Part shown: positions 51,156 to 58,944 of the stretch, one piece after another
How positions within the stretch are numbered: the first letter of the stretch is position 1
Layout: each line of letters starts with the position of its first letter
Source of the DNA: Saccharomonospora xinjiangensis XJ-54
GTDB taxonomy: Bacteria > Actinomycetota > Actinomycetes > Mycobacteriales > Pseudonocardiaceae
DNA length: 64,000 bases
Assembly (NCBI RefSeq): GCF_000258175.1
Contig: NZ_JH636049.1
Coordinates: 2,519,482 to 2,583,481 of the forward strand
Direction of reading: 5' to 3'
Position numbers and translations under genes: made by a program
Notes under the pieces: generated by a model
Told to the model about the DNA's origin: nothing
Databases searched by the model: none
The model's input: only the letters and a program-made list of their open reading frames with translations

Positions 51156-52478
51156 TTACTTCCGGGGGGATGACCCCGAAGCCGGGGCCTGGTTTGGCCG
51201 AGTGGACCGGGTAGGCCGGGAGTCGGCGTGGGTGCGGCGAAGCAGGCGGCGCAGCACCGCTGCCTCGACCGCGAGGCCGATGATGAGCGCGCAGAACCCG
51301 CCGACCGCGCCGAGGGCAGGGGCGAGCGCCAGCGCGCACAGCAGGGTGGCGACGAGCCGGAGCGCGCAGACCCCTGCGGTGAGCGACAGCACCCGGCTGT
51401 CGGTGTTCTCGACGAGGTATCTGGCGTAGATGAGGGCCGCTGCCAGCACGATCTCCGTGCCGACGACGGCGGCCAGTACCACGTAACCGGATGCGGTCAG
51501 TGGAAGATCAGCGGCGGCGAGCACGGCTTCGCGGGCCTGCGGCACCAGCAGCGTGATGCCGAGCGCGACGGCGAAGCAGCCTCCGGCGAGTTCACTGGTG
51601 CGCAGTAGCCGCGACGCCGTCGCCCTTCCCGCGGCGCCACCGCTGCCGCGCAGGTTCATCGAGGTCGTCGGCTGCTTCAGCTTCAGGTGGTAGAGCGCGA
51701 ACGAGCACACCAGGCTCGATCCCAGCAGGGCGAGGTAGAACGGCCCGCTGTCCACGACCCGGCCGCTCACCGCGAGCACGACGAAGATGAGCGACACCGT
51801 GACGGCGTCGAGCAGCTCGGTGATCCCGAGCAGGATCGTGCTGCGCCCGAACGCCCTCGCCAGGCTGGGGCGTTCGGACAGAGCCGGTGCGGCCGGTCGG
51901 ACCCACCGGCGGGGCAGCGCGGCCAGAGAACACGTGATGACCAGCGCGATCCCGCAGACGAGCACGAGCAGGTGTGCCTGCGGTGAGAAGTCGAACAGCC
52001 ACGTCACCACCGTCGTCGCCGCGACGCCGAGCGCGGCGACGGTGAACGCTGCCGCGTCGAGCCCCGGCTTGCCGCGAAGGCGGTGCAGTCCCGACGTCGT
52101 CATCAGCAGCCCGGTGCAAGCGGCCCACGTCGCCGAGGCCGCGTACAGCGCTGCCTGCGACGACGGCGCGACCAGGACGATCACCACGAGGACCCCGGCG
52201 AGCGCGACGACAGGCGCCGCCGCGATCCTCAGCGCGAGCCCGGCGAGCGATGCCGTGGTCAGGCGCGTTCTCGGCAGGATCTTCAGTGCGGCCTTCTCCG
52301 CTGCCGTCGGAACGAACACCAGCCAGCTGCACGTGCCCCACGCGTTGGCGAATTCGCCGTAGGCTGCCGCGCCCCACACGGTGAGCAATGCGACGGCCAT
52401 GAGCTGAACCCCGATGCGGAACGCGCCCCTTCCCGCGAGCAGGCGCACGATCACCATCGGACGCAGAGGCGTCGCCAT
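51156..52478 (-). CDS. Polytopic membrane protein, polysaccharide flippase-like (Wzx/MATE/MVF fold)
   Basis: About 440 residues with 11-12 predicted helices. Layout resembles O-antigen/teichuronic flippases: IGVQLMAVALLTVWGAAAYG, FVPTAAEKAALKILPRTRL, AAFTVAALGVAATTVVTWLF and the gap loop PAAPALSERPSLARAFGRST. A TTG at 52490 overlapping the ligase stop and an ATG at 52478 are both possible starts; I used the ATG. In this operon it is the obvious candidate to move a lipid-linked or amphipathic product across the membrane. Sequence identity to known flippases is not obvious by eye. Confidence 0.75.
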   Translation of the reverse strand: MATPLRPMVIVRLLAGRGAFRIGVQLMAVALLTVWGAAAYGEFANAWGTCSWLVFVPTAAEKAALKILPRTRLTTASLAGLALRIAAAPVVALAGVLVVIVLVAPSSQAALYAASATWAACTGLLMTTSGLHRLRGKPGLDAAAFTVAALGVAATTVVTWLFDFSPQAHLLVLVCGIALVITCSLAALPRRWVRPAAPALSERPSLARAFGRSTILLGITELLDAVTVSLIFVVLAVSGRVVDSGPFYLALLGSSLVCSFALYHLKLKQPTTSMNLRGSGGAAGRATASRLLRTSELAGGCFAVALGITLLVPQAREAVLAAADLPLTASGYVVLAAVVGTEIVLAAALIYARYLVENTDSRVLSLTAGVCALRLVATLLCALALAPALGAVGGFCALIIGLAVEAAVLRRLLRRTHADSRPTRSTRPNQAPASGSSPRK

Positions 52479-52486
52479 GGACGTGC

Positions 52487-53719
52487 TCAAGGCAGTGGCA
52501 CCGCCATGTCCTTCTCGTCGCCCTGCGGTTCCAACCGGAACTTCAGCGTTCTCCTGACCTTGACCTCCACCGCCCGCAGACGTTCGGGTGAGTCGGCGGT
52601 CAGTACGACGTAACCGAGCTTGTACCCGGCCTGCTCGTAGGGCCGGATCGGGGAACCGTCCTGGACGAAGAGCTGGAGGTCCACCACCTCGGGCATGGCG
52701 CTGACCTCCTCGGTGCCCTCGATCGCGGCGAGCCTGCCCATGCGGTCGGAAGCGAGGATGTGCACAAGTGACGGCATCGGTGGTTTCGGCGTGAGCATCG
52801 GCTTCTCGCCGACGGCCTGCGCCATCGTCGCCGCCATCAGATCGACGCCGTAGCAGCTCTCCACAACCTCGGCGATGCCGTTGCCCCCCATGCGGGCGCC
52901 CATCTCGATCAGGTAGAGCACCCCGTCAGGAGTGAGCACGGCGTCGAAGGTCAGCGGGCCGTCGCGGTAGCCGATCTCCGCGCAGACCGCGGCGAGCATG
53001 TCCGGCAGCGACTCGGCGACGTCCTCCGGCAGGCCGGCAGGCATGGCGTGGGCCGTTGTGACGAACAGTGGCGGCGGGGTGATGGTGCGCTCGGTGACGG
53101 CGTGGAAGGCGATGTCGCCGTCCGCGACGATCGCCTCGATGGTCAGGTGCCTGCCGTCGAGGTGCTCCTCGACCACCACCCTGCCCGTGTGCGAGAACGT
53201 CAGCGATTCGGCGACGATCGCCCGCAGCTTGCCGGGGTCCGAGCAGGAGATGACCCCCCGGCTTCCCGACGAGTCAACGGGTTTGACCAGCGTCGGGAAC
53301 CGCATGCCCCGTGCCGCTCGCGCCAGCTCCGGCCCCGACGTGCCCGAAACGCTGCGGTAGGTGGGCACGCCCGCGCGCTCGCACACGGCGCGGAAGACCG
53401 GCTTGTCCACCGACGCCTCCACAGCGGCGTCCGGAAGGGGCGACGGAAGGTCCCACGCCCTGGCCAGCCACGCCTGCGTCGGAAGTCCGACGTCGCTGGC
53501 GGGGCAGATGATGCCTGCGATGTCGGTGCGGGAACGCAGCGCCGCGTCGATGCGCTCGGGTGCCCGCACGCTCAGTTGCAGGTACTCGTCGGCCGCGGCG
53601 ACACCAGGTGCGCCAGGTCGGATGTCCACGCAGATCGTGCGGTAGCCGAGTTCGCGTGCGCGGCGGTAGACCCCGACGGAGCCGTCCGCGCCGCCGAGTA
53701 TGACCAGTGTTCTTCTCAT
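52487..53719 (-). CDS. ATP-grasp carboxylate-amine/thiol ligase
   Basis: A 410-residue ATP-grasp enzyme. The N-terminal Rossmann-like part has LVILGGADGSVGVYRRAREL; the ATP-grasp core shows FPTLVKPVDSSGSRGVISCS, VVVEEHLDGRHLTIEAIVAD, DGPLTFDAVLTPDGVLYLIE and MGARMGGNGIAEVVESCYGV. This is the L-amino-acid ligase/carbamoyl-phosphate-synthase-like layout, which forms amide bonds through an acyl phosphate. The last 60 residues (EVVDLQLFVQDGSPIRPYEQ) form the lid. Overlaps the glycosyltransferase stop by 4 bp. Substrates unknown. Confidence 0.9.
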   Translation of the reverse strand: MRRTLVILGGADGSVGVYRRARELGYRTICVDIRPGAPGVAAADEYLQLSVRAPERIDAALRSRTDIAGIICPASDVGLPTQAWLARAWDLPSPLPDAAVEASVDKPVFRAVCERAGVPTYRSVSGTSGPELARAARGMRFPTLVKPVDSSGSRGVISCSDPGKLRAIVAESLTFSHTGRVVVEEHLDGRHLTIEAIVADGDIAFHAVTERTITPPPLFVTTAHAMPAGLPEDVAESLPDMLAAVCAEIGYRDGPLTFDAVLTPDGVLYLIEMGARMGGNGIAEVVESCYGVDLMAATMAQAVGEKPMLTPKPPMPSLVHILASDRMGRLAAIEGTEEVSAMPEVVDLQLFVQDGSPIRPYEQAGYKLGYVVLTADSPERLRAVEVKVRRTLKFRLEPQGDEKDMAVPLP

Positions 53720-54750
53720 GTGGTCCCCAGGTTCGACGGTGTGCTCAGAAGGCGGTCGGCCTCATCGATGGGCAGGCTCGCCTCCCGGATGTAGTAGAGG
53801 CGCGGCCGGGGCTGACCAGCTCCGACCACCACGAGTGATCGCACGGTGAGCGCGAGCGAGACCAGGCAGACCGCGAGCAGAACGAAAAGCGCGGCACCCA
53901 GTGCGGACGTGTTCGCCATTCCCGTGGCCGTGGCCAGCGCCACCACGAGAGCCAGCGCGCCGGACAGCACGCATGCGGTCGCCGCGACGGTGCTGAGTCT
54001 CCTGCTGAAGCCCACGAACAGCTCCACGGCATGCGACGAGAGAAAGCTCATGCCCACTTTGGACTCGCCACGAGCTCTCGCGCGGTGCGCGACAGGGACC
54101 GTCGTGTACCGGTTGGTCAGCCGGGGAACGGTGGCGAGGAAGTACGGCGTGCCCAGCCTGAGATCGACGATCCGCTTGGCCAGCTCTGTGCGGACAAGGC
54201 GGAACGCGGTGGCTCCCTGCGGCAGTTCGATGCGCAGAAGTCTGCGGCCGATGAAGTGGAACGCCGCCGTGCCCCATCGCCGCAGCACCGGGTCCTGCCG
54301 GTTGGTGCGAACCCCGAATACGGCGTCGTAGCCGGATTTCGCTGCCGCGATCAGCTTGTGCGCCTCTGCTGCGGGGAACTGCTGGTCGGCGTCGATGTGG
54401 AGGATCCACGGTTTTCGCGCGTAGCGGTATCCGGCCGAGAAGGCGGCCTCGAAACCGAAGTTGCGGGTGAACGAGATGAAGTGCACGCGCGGATCGGATT
54501 CGGCGAGTCGGCGGATGACGTCGAGGCTGCCGTCGTTGCTCCCGTCGTCAACGTAGAGCAGTTCGAGGTCGAATTCGCCCAGCTCGGCGACGATCTCGGC
54601 GTACGAGTGTTCGATGTTCTCGACTTCGTTGTAGCAGGGGATCACGACGGTGAGCCCGGAGTCGTCCGGGTAGCCACCCCCCACGGTCATCGAGGAGAAC
54701 GGCTGATGGACGCAGCGGTGGCTGGGCGCGCATGTCGTGCAGGCCGACAC
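53716..54750 (-). CDS. Family 2 glycosyltransferase with two C-terminal membrane helices and Cys-rich N-terminus
   Basis: A 344-residue protein of the polyprenyl-phosphate glycosyltransferase (DPM/GtrB) type: GLTVVIPCYNEVENIEHSYA, VDDGS (67-71), FTRNFGFEAAFSAGYRYA, HIDADQQFP with the DxD at 120-122, and two hydrophobic helices at about 252-276 and 283-310. GTG 54750 has a perfect AGGGGAAG ribosome-binding site; this start adds MSACTTCAPSHRC-VHQPF, a short motif with C4, C7, C13 and two His that could bind a metal and is not normal for the family. First gene of the leftward operon; divergent from the acyltransferase operon. Confidence 0.85.
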   Translation of the reverse strand: MSACTTCAPSHRCVHQPFSSMTVGGGYPDDSGLTVVIPCYNEVENIEHSYAEIVAELGEFDLELLYVDDGSNDGSLDVIRRLAESDPRVHFISFTRNFGFEAAFSAGYRYARKPWILHIDADQQFPAAEAHKLIAAAKSGYDAVFGVRTNRQDPVLRRWGTAAFHFIGRRLLRIELPQGATAFRLVRTELAKRIVDLRLGTPYFLATVPRLTNRYTTVPVAHRARARGESKVGMSFLSSHAVELFVGFSRRLSTVAATACVLSGALALVVALATATGMANTSALGAALFVLLAVCLVSLALTVRSLVVVGAGQPRPRLYYIREASLPIDEADRLLSTPSNLGTT

Positions 54751-54966
54751 ATGAACTTCCCCTGTTCTGGTGTGGGCCGCGGATCGGCGCGGCACCGGCT
54801 GACGAGGATGGCTGTTTATAAGCCCTGGCCCCTGTGCGCTGGCCAGAGTCAGGGGCGAAGTTGCGCCGTTCGGCCGAGAACCCGATTCGAAACGGATGAT
54901 CTATTCGGCCGATTCAGCGTCCGTTAACTGTTGCTTCACCATGCACTGGTGGCACACTCCGTCGCC
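54751..54966. promoter_or_regulatory. Divergent promoter region between the two arms of the carbamoyltransferase/acyltransferase locus
   Basis: A 216-bp spacer between divergent starts. It has the locally AT-rich stretch GGCTGTTTATAAGCCC (about 54811-54826), with TATAAG as a possible -10 element, and a 4-bp inverted repeat GGCC...GGCC nearby. No clear operator palindrome. A single regulatory region probably controls both arms. Confidence 0.5.
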
Positions 54967-55752
54967 ATGTTGTCTCGCAGTACCGCCGTGCTGTGGCACG
55001 CCGCGTACCGGCGGACGGTGCTCTCGGCTTTCGACACCGTCCCCTTCTACCGGGAACGATGGGCTCTCGACGGGCGAACGGAACCGACCCTCGTCCCGGG
55101 CCGCGTCGGCGGCAACGACGGGGCGACCCACCCCGAGGAGCTGCTGCGCACGCTCGTCGATCTGGTTCCGCTCGCGGGTGGTGGAACGGAGATCGACGCG
55201 GCGAGGGGGCTAGGGCACGTGCTGCGCATGGCCCGGCCTGTCCGCCCCCGCACGCTCGTGGTGATCGCCGACCGGTCCGTCGCGAGGCCGCCCTCGGATC
55301 TGCCGAAGGGGATGTGGGGCGCTGCGGTGGACCCCGAAACGCTCGGCAGGACCGACGAGTCCGGCGTCGTCGCGGAGCTCGTCAGCACGCTGTGCCGCAG
55401 GCAGCCGGTCCTCGTCGTTGGCGGGGACAAGGACCTCACGCGCGTTTTCGCCTCGCTGCCCGGTGAGCTGAAACACCTGGCCCAGCGGCTACCGCATCGA
55501 ACACTGACCGAACTGGACGGCGGGCCCTACGGGGTGCTGCACGACCCGGTGCTCGGCTACCTCGGTGCCCTGCGCGACTGCGGCCGATGGCACCTCGATC
55601 ACCGGCGGGTCTACGCGAGGCCGACGAAGGCGGGGCTCGCGTTCACGCTGCTGACGCAGCGCTCGCCGATGCTCGTGGACGTCCTCGTCGGCGGCGGTGT
55701 GCGCGGGCAGATCCGGCTGTGTCCCCGGCACGGTACGCCGGTCGTGTCGTGA
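54967..55752 (+). CDS. Small protein resembling parts of PaaK-type adenylate-forming enzymes
   Basis: About 261 residues from ATG 54967 (weak ribosome-binding site; a TTG 12 codons upstream is also open). The N-terminus STAVLWHAAYRRTVLSAFDT with VPFYRERW recalls the start of phenylacetate-CoA-ligase-like enzymes. The C-terminal part, GVLHDPVLGYLGALRDCGRW, HLDHRRVYARPTKAGLAFTL and LTQRSPMLVDVLVGG, recalls their end (G-x-x-FT-L--R--P--V). The middle that would carry the AMP-binding loops is missing or unrecognisable, so it may be a non-catalytic partner. No exact family known to me. Overlaps the first acyltransferase gene by 4 bp. Confidence 0.6.
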   Translation: MLSRSTAVLWHAAYRRTVLSAFDTVPFYRERWALDGRTEPTLVPGRVGGNDGATHPEELLRTLVDLVPLAGGGTEIDAARGLGHVLRMARPVRPRTLVVIADRSVARPPSDLPKGMWGAAVDPETLGRTDESGVVAELVSTLCRRQPVLVVGGDKDLTRVFASLPGELKHLAQRLPHRTLTELDGGPYGVLHDPVLGYLGALRDCGRWHLDHRRVYARPTKAGLAFTLLTQRSPMLVDVLVGGGVRGQIRLCPRHGTPVVS

Positions 55753-56807
55753 CCGTCTCCTTCGAGATCGCGGACCCTCGCACCGAGCCGGAACCGTTCG
55801 GATGGAGCGAGTTTCGCGCGCGGCGTGGGCTGCACGCGGTCTGGGACTACGACCTGCTCGCGCTTGAGGCGTGGGCTGCGCGGAACCCGCCGTTGCTCGT
55901 GGTGGCCCGCGATAAAACGCGGATCGTGGCCGCGGCGACCGTGCTCGTCTGCACCCCTCGACTTCGCCCTGCCTACGCGGCCGTGTCCCGCAAGCGTGGG
56001 CCGATGTTGAAGCCGGTGTGGGCCGAGGTGTATCAGCCGTGGTTGAGCGGGCTTCCCGGAGTGGTGTTCAGCGACGATCTCGACGACGACGCGAGGGCGG
56101 CCCTGCTTCGCGAACTCGAAAGGGCGCTCGCCCGTCGCCTCGGCGCGGGACTGCTCGGCGTGTTCTATCGTTCGGTCGGCGCCGATCTGGCCGGGATGCT
56201 CGAAGGGCGCGGTCGTCTCGTGCGTCAGGTGGACACCGTCTCCGTGCTGCCCAACGACTTCGCCGACCGGGACGGCTGGATCGCCTCGCTCTCGCGATCG
56301 AGGCGCACCAACGTGACGCGGGCGCTGCGGGACGTCAGCAGGCGCGTCGAGTCGGGGCAGCTTGTCGTCGTGGGCGGTACCGCTCGCGGCGATCTCACGG
56401 GCGGTGAGGTCGCCGATCTGCTCAACCGGCACCGGCTCGACCGCGGCATTCCGTCACTGGACACCCGAAGCCCGCTTCTCGGCTCCTACTTCCACAGCTT
56501 CGTCCGCAGGCCGGATGTCCACACCGTGACCTATCACGACAGTGAGGGAAGATTGCTGGCAGTCAACACTCTCCTCGACCATCCACAGTGTCTTGTCAAG
56601 CAGCACTGGGCGGCCCTGCCCGTCGCCGAGGGAGGTTTGAAGAACCTGCTGTTCGACAGTTTCGCACGCGCTGTTGACACGCTGACGAGGACGACAGCGG
56701 CCGAGTTGTCGGCGGGGCGAAGGCCGCACGACGTCAAGCATGCTCTCGGGTTCACCCCTCGCCCCGTGTTCGGGGCCGTCGTGCCGAGGCCGGTGATGGG
56801 CCGATGA
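55749..56807 (+). CDS. Fem/BioF2-like GNAT acyltransferase, paralogue 1
   Basis: A 352-residue protein of the double-GNAT (FemAB/BioF2-like, peptidoglycan biosynthesis/recognition) type. Features shared with paralogues 2 and 3: a D-P-R-EPEP-GW opening, WDYDLLALEAWAARNPPLLV, WAEVYQPWLSG, a WIASLSRSRRTNVTRALRDV basic helix, LDTRSPLLGSYFHSFVRRPD and HWAALPVAEGGLKNLLFDSF. The C-terminus ends VPRPVMGR. Fem-like proteins move an aminoacyl or acyl group to an amine; the donor here is unknown. GTG start overlaps the upstream gene (GTGA). First of four tandem paralogues. Confidence 0.82.
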   Translation: MTVSFEIADPRTEPEPFGWSEFRARRGLHAVWDYDLLALEAWAARNPPLLVVARDKTRIVAAATVLVCTPRLRPAYAAVSRKRGPMLKPVWAEVYQPWLSGLPGVVFSDDLDDDARAALLRELERALARRLGAGLLGVFYRSVGADLAGMLEGRGRLVRQVDTVSVLPNDFADRDGWIASLSRSRRTNVTRALRDVSRRVESGQLVVVGGTARGDLTGGEVADLLNRHRLDRGIPSLDTRSPLLGSYFHSFVRRPDVHTVTYHDSEGRLLAVNTLLDHPQCLVKQHWAALPVAEGGLKNLLFDSFARAVDTLTRTTAAELSAGRRPHDVKHALGFTPRPVFGAVVPRPVMGR

Positions 56808-57946
56808 AGGCGCTCGCCGCGTTGCGCGCACCCCGCAGGACCGAGGTGCCCGCAGCGGTGGCCGACAACGGCATCGACGTGGAGATCCTCGATCCCCGGG
56901 AAGGGCAGGACCCCAGCGGCTGGGCCAAGTTCCGCAAACTCGCTGCCCCGCAACCCATGTGGGACTACGGACTGTTGCGACTGGAGGCCTGGTTGTCGCG
57001 CAACCCGCCCGTGCTCGCGGTGATGCGGGAGGGCGGGCGCGTGCTCGGGGCCTGCGTGGTGATGTTGTGCGACCCGGTGCGGGGTTCTGTGTTCGCGCCC
57101 GGTCCTTCGGCGCGTGGGTCGCGCCTGTCGCCCCGCTGGGCCGAGGTCTACCTGCCGTGGTTCTCCGGACACCCCGCCGTCGTCTTCCGTGAGCGGGTCG
57201 ATGCGGATTCGCGCAGGGAACTGCTGCGCATCTTCGAGCGCAGGCTCGCCGAGTACGCGGGCCTTGGACTTCTCGGTGTGATCTACCGGGCGATGCCTTC
57301 CGACATCGCCGAACTCGTCGCGGGACGGGGAAGGGCGAGGCGGGAGATCGACCCCACCACGGTGCTCCACAACCGGTTCGGCTCGGTGGACGACTGGGTC
57401 GGGTCGTTGCGCGCACCGGTGCGGGCTGTGGTGCGCGATGCCCTCGGCAGGCTCGATTCGCTTGACGTCACGACAGGGAAGGGCCGCAAGGACCTTGACG
57501 CGGCGGAACTCGCCACACTGCTCAACGAGCATCGGGCCAGGCAGGACGCCCGCGCGTGGCGATCAGGCCAGCGCGCGAGGATCGCGGGACTGCACCTTGA
57601 CACGCGCAGCCCCATTCCCACCGCCTACCTCGCGGAGTTCCTTCGCCGCCCTACCGTGCTGACGCGGACGTATCGCGAGCCGTCCGGCAGGCTGGTGGCG
57701 TTCCAGGTGCTGTTCGACACCCCGAACGGCCTCGCGATGCCGTACTGGGCCGCGTTGCCGAGGCAGCAGGGCGGGCGGCCCCGCCTCCACCTCGACGGTT
57801 ACGCCCACGCCGTGCGGGAGCTGATCGACTCGGGTCGGCCTGAGCTGACCGCGGGGCGCACGCTGCTCGACCTCAAGGCCGATCTCGGTTTCACGACGAG
57901 GACGCTGCACTCCGTCGCGGTGCCGAGGCCGGTGATGGGCCGGTGA
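56804..57946 (+). CDS. Fem/BioF2-like GNAT acyltransferase, paralogue 2
   Basis: A 380-residue paralogue of the preceding protein. It has an extra roughly 25-residue N-terminal extension (MKALAALRAPRRTEVPAAVA), then VEILDPREGQDPSGWAKFRK, MWDYGLLRLEAWLSRNPPVL, RWAEVYLPWFSGHPAVVFRE, a GLGLLGVIYRAMPSDIAELV block, and YWAALPRQQGGRPRLHLDGY. The helix corresponding to the Arg-rich SRSRR of its neighbours is changed to LRAPVRAVVRDALG, and the C-terminus is again VAVPRPVMGR. ATG overlaps the preceding stop. Divergence within conserved scaffolds suggests each paralogue handles a different substrate. Confidence 0.82.
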   Translation: MKALAALRAPRRTEVPAAVADNGIDVEILDPREGQDPSGWAKFRKLAAPQPMWDYGLLRLEAWLSRNPPVLAVMREGGRVLGACVVMLCDPVRGSVFAPGPSARGSRLSPRWAEVYLPWFSGHPAVVFRERVDADSRRELLRIFERRLAEYAGLGLLGVIYRAMPSDIAELVAGRGRARREIDPTTVLHNRFGSVDDWVGSLRAPVRAVVRDALGRLDSLDVTTGKGRKDLDAAELATLLNEHRARQDARAWRSGQRARIAGLHLDTRSPIPTAYLAEFLRRPTVLTRTYREPSGRLVAFQVLFDTPNGLAMPYWAALPRQQGGRPRLHLDGYAHAVRELIDSGRPELTAGRTLLDLKADLGFTTRTLHSVAVPRPVMGR

Positions 57947-58944
57947 GCGTGTCGGTCGCCGTCCACGACCCGCGCCGCGATCCCGAACCGGAGGGCTGGG
58001 CGGCGTTTCGCGAGCACGCCGAACTGCACGCACCGTGGGACTACCGCTTGCTCGGTGTGGAGTCCCGCCATGCTGGCAACCCGACGGCGCTGGCTGTGGC
58101 GAGGGTCGGGGGCCGGATCGCCGCGGCGATGACCGCGACGGTGGTGCGAGGGCCCGCGAGAGCGACGCTGGTCGAGGTGCACAACCCGTGGGTTTCCGGG
58201 TTTCCGGGCTGGGCCTTCGCCGACGCGTTCGACCGGCGTGGCCGGGTGCGCCTGCTGCGGCGGATGGAGCGGCATTTGTGCCGGTTCGCGGGGCTGTCCT
58301 GCATCGGCCTGCTCTATCGCTACGTGCCTGCCGAGGAACTGTCGCTGGTGTCCGGGTTCGGGCGCGTGGTGCGGGAAGCCATGGGGACGTCCATGCTCGA
58401 CAACAGGTTCTCCACGGTGGACGAGTGGATCGCCTCGCTGTCGCGGAGCAGGAGGCACAGCATCCGAGGTCAGATGCGCAAGGTGGAGCGCGACGCCGAC
58501 GTCGTGGTCAGGCTCGCGCCCGCGCGCGATGACCTCGACGGTGCGGAGCTGGCCGACCTTGTGAACCGGCACAGGGCAAGGCTCGGGCGACCGAAGTTCG
58601 ACAGCCGCTCCCCGCTCGCGGCCGAGTACCTGCACGAACTCGTGCGCCGCGACGACGTGCTGACCCTCACCTACCACGACCGCGCGGGGCGACTCCTCGC
58701 GTTCGCCGACCTGCTCGACCACCCAGAGACTCCGCTGTACCAGCACTGGGCGGCTCTCGATCTCGCGGAGGGCGGCAAGCAGCACCTGTACTTCGACTCC
58801 TACGCGCGGTTCATGGGCCACGTCGTCGCGAAAGGGCGGAAGGCGTTCTCGGCGGGACGAGGGCGGCTGGAGTTGAAGGAAACGCTGGGATTGACGACGC
58901 GGCCGTTGTGGGTGGCCGCGGTGCCGAGGCCGGTGGCGCGATGA
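57943..58944 (+). CDS. Fem/BioF2-like GNAT acyltransferase, paralogue 3
   Basis: A 333-residue paralogue. VHDPRRDPEPEGWAAFREHA, PWDYRLLGVESRHAGNPTAL, a VEVHNPWVSGFPGWAFADAF variant of the PW-SG block, WIASLSRSRRHSIRGQMRKV, FDSRSPLAAEYLHELVRRDD, HWAALDLAEGGKQHLYFDSY and a final AAVPRPVAR. It keeps the SRSRR motif of paralogue 1. GTG start overlaps paralogue 2 by 4 bp; the second GTG two codons in is also possible. Confidence 0.82.
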   Translation: MSVSVAVHDPRRDPEPEGWAAFREHAELHAPWDYRLLGVESRHAGNPTALAVARVGGRIAAAMTATVVRGPARATLVEVHNPWVSGFPGWAFADAFDRRGRVRLLRRMERHLCRFAGLSCIGLLYRYVPAEELSLVSGFGRVVREAMGTSMLDNRFSTVDEWIASLSRSRRHSIRGQMRKVERDADVVVRLAPARDDLDGAELADLVNRHRARLGRPKFDSRSPLAAEYLHELVRRDDVLTLTYHDRAGRLLAFADLLDHPETPLYQHWAALDLAEGGKQHLYFDSYARFMGHVVAKGRKAFSAGRGRLELKETLGLTTRPLWVAAVPRPVAR

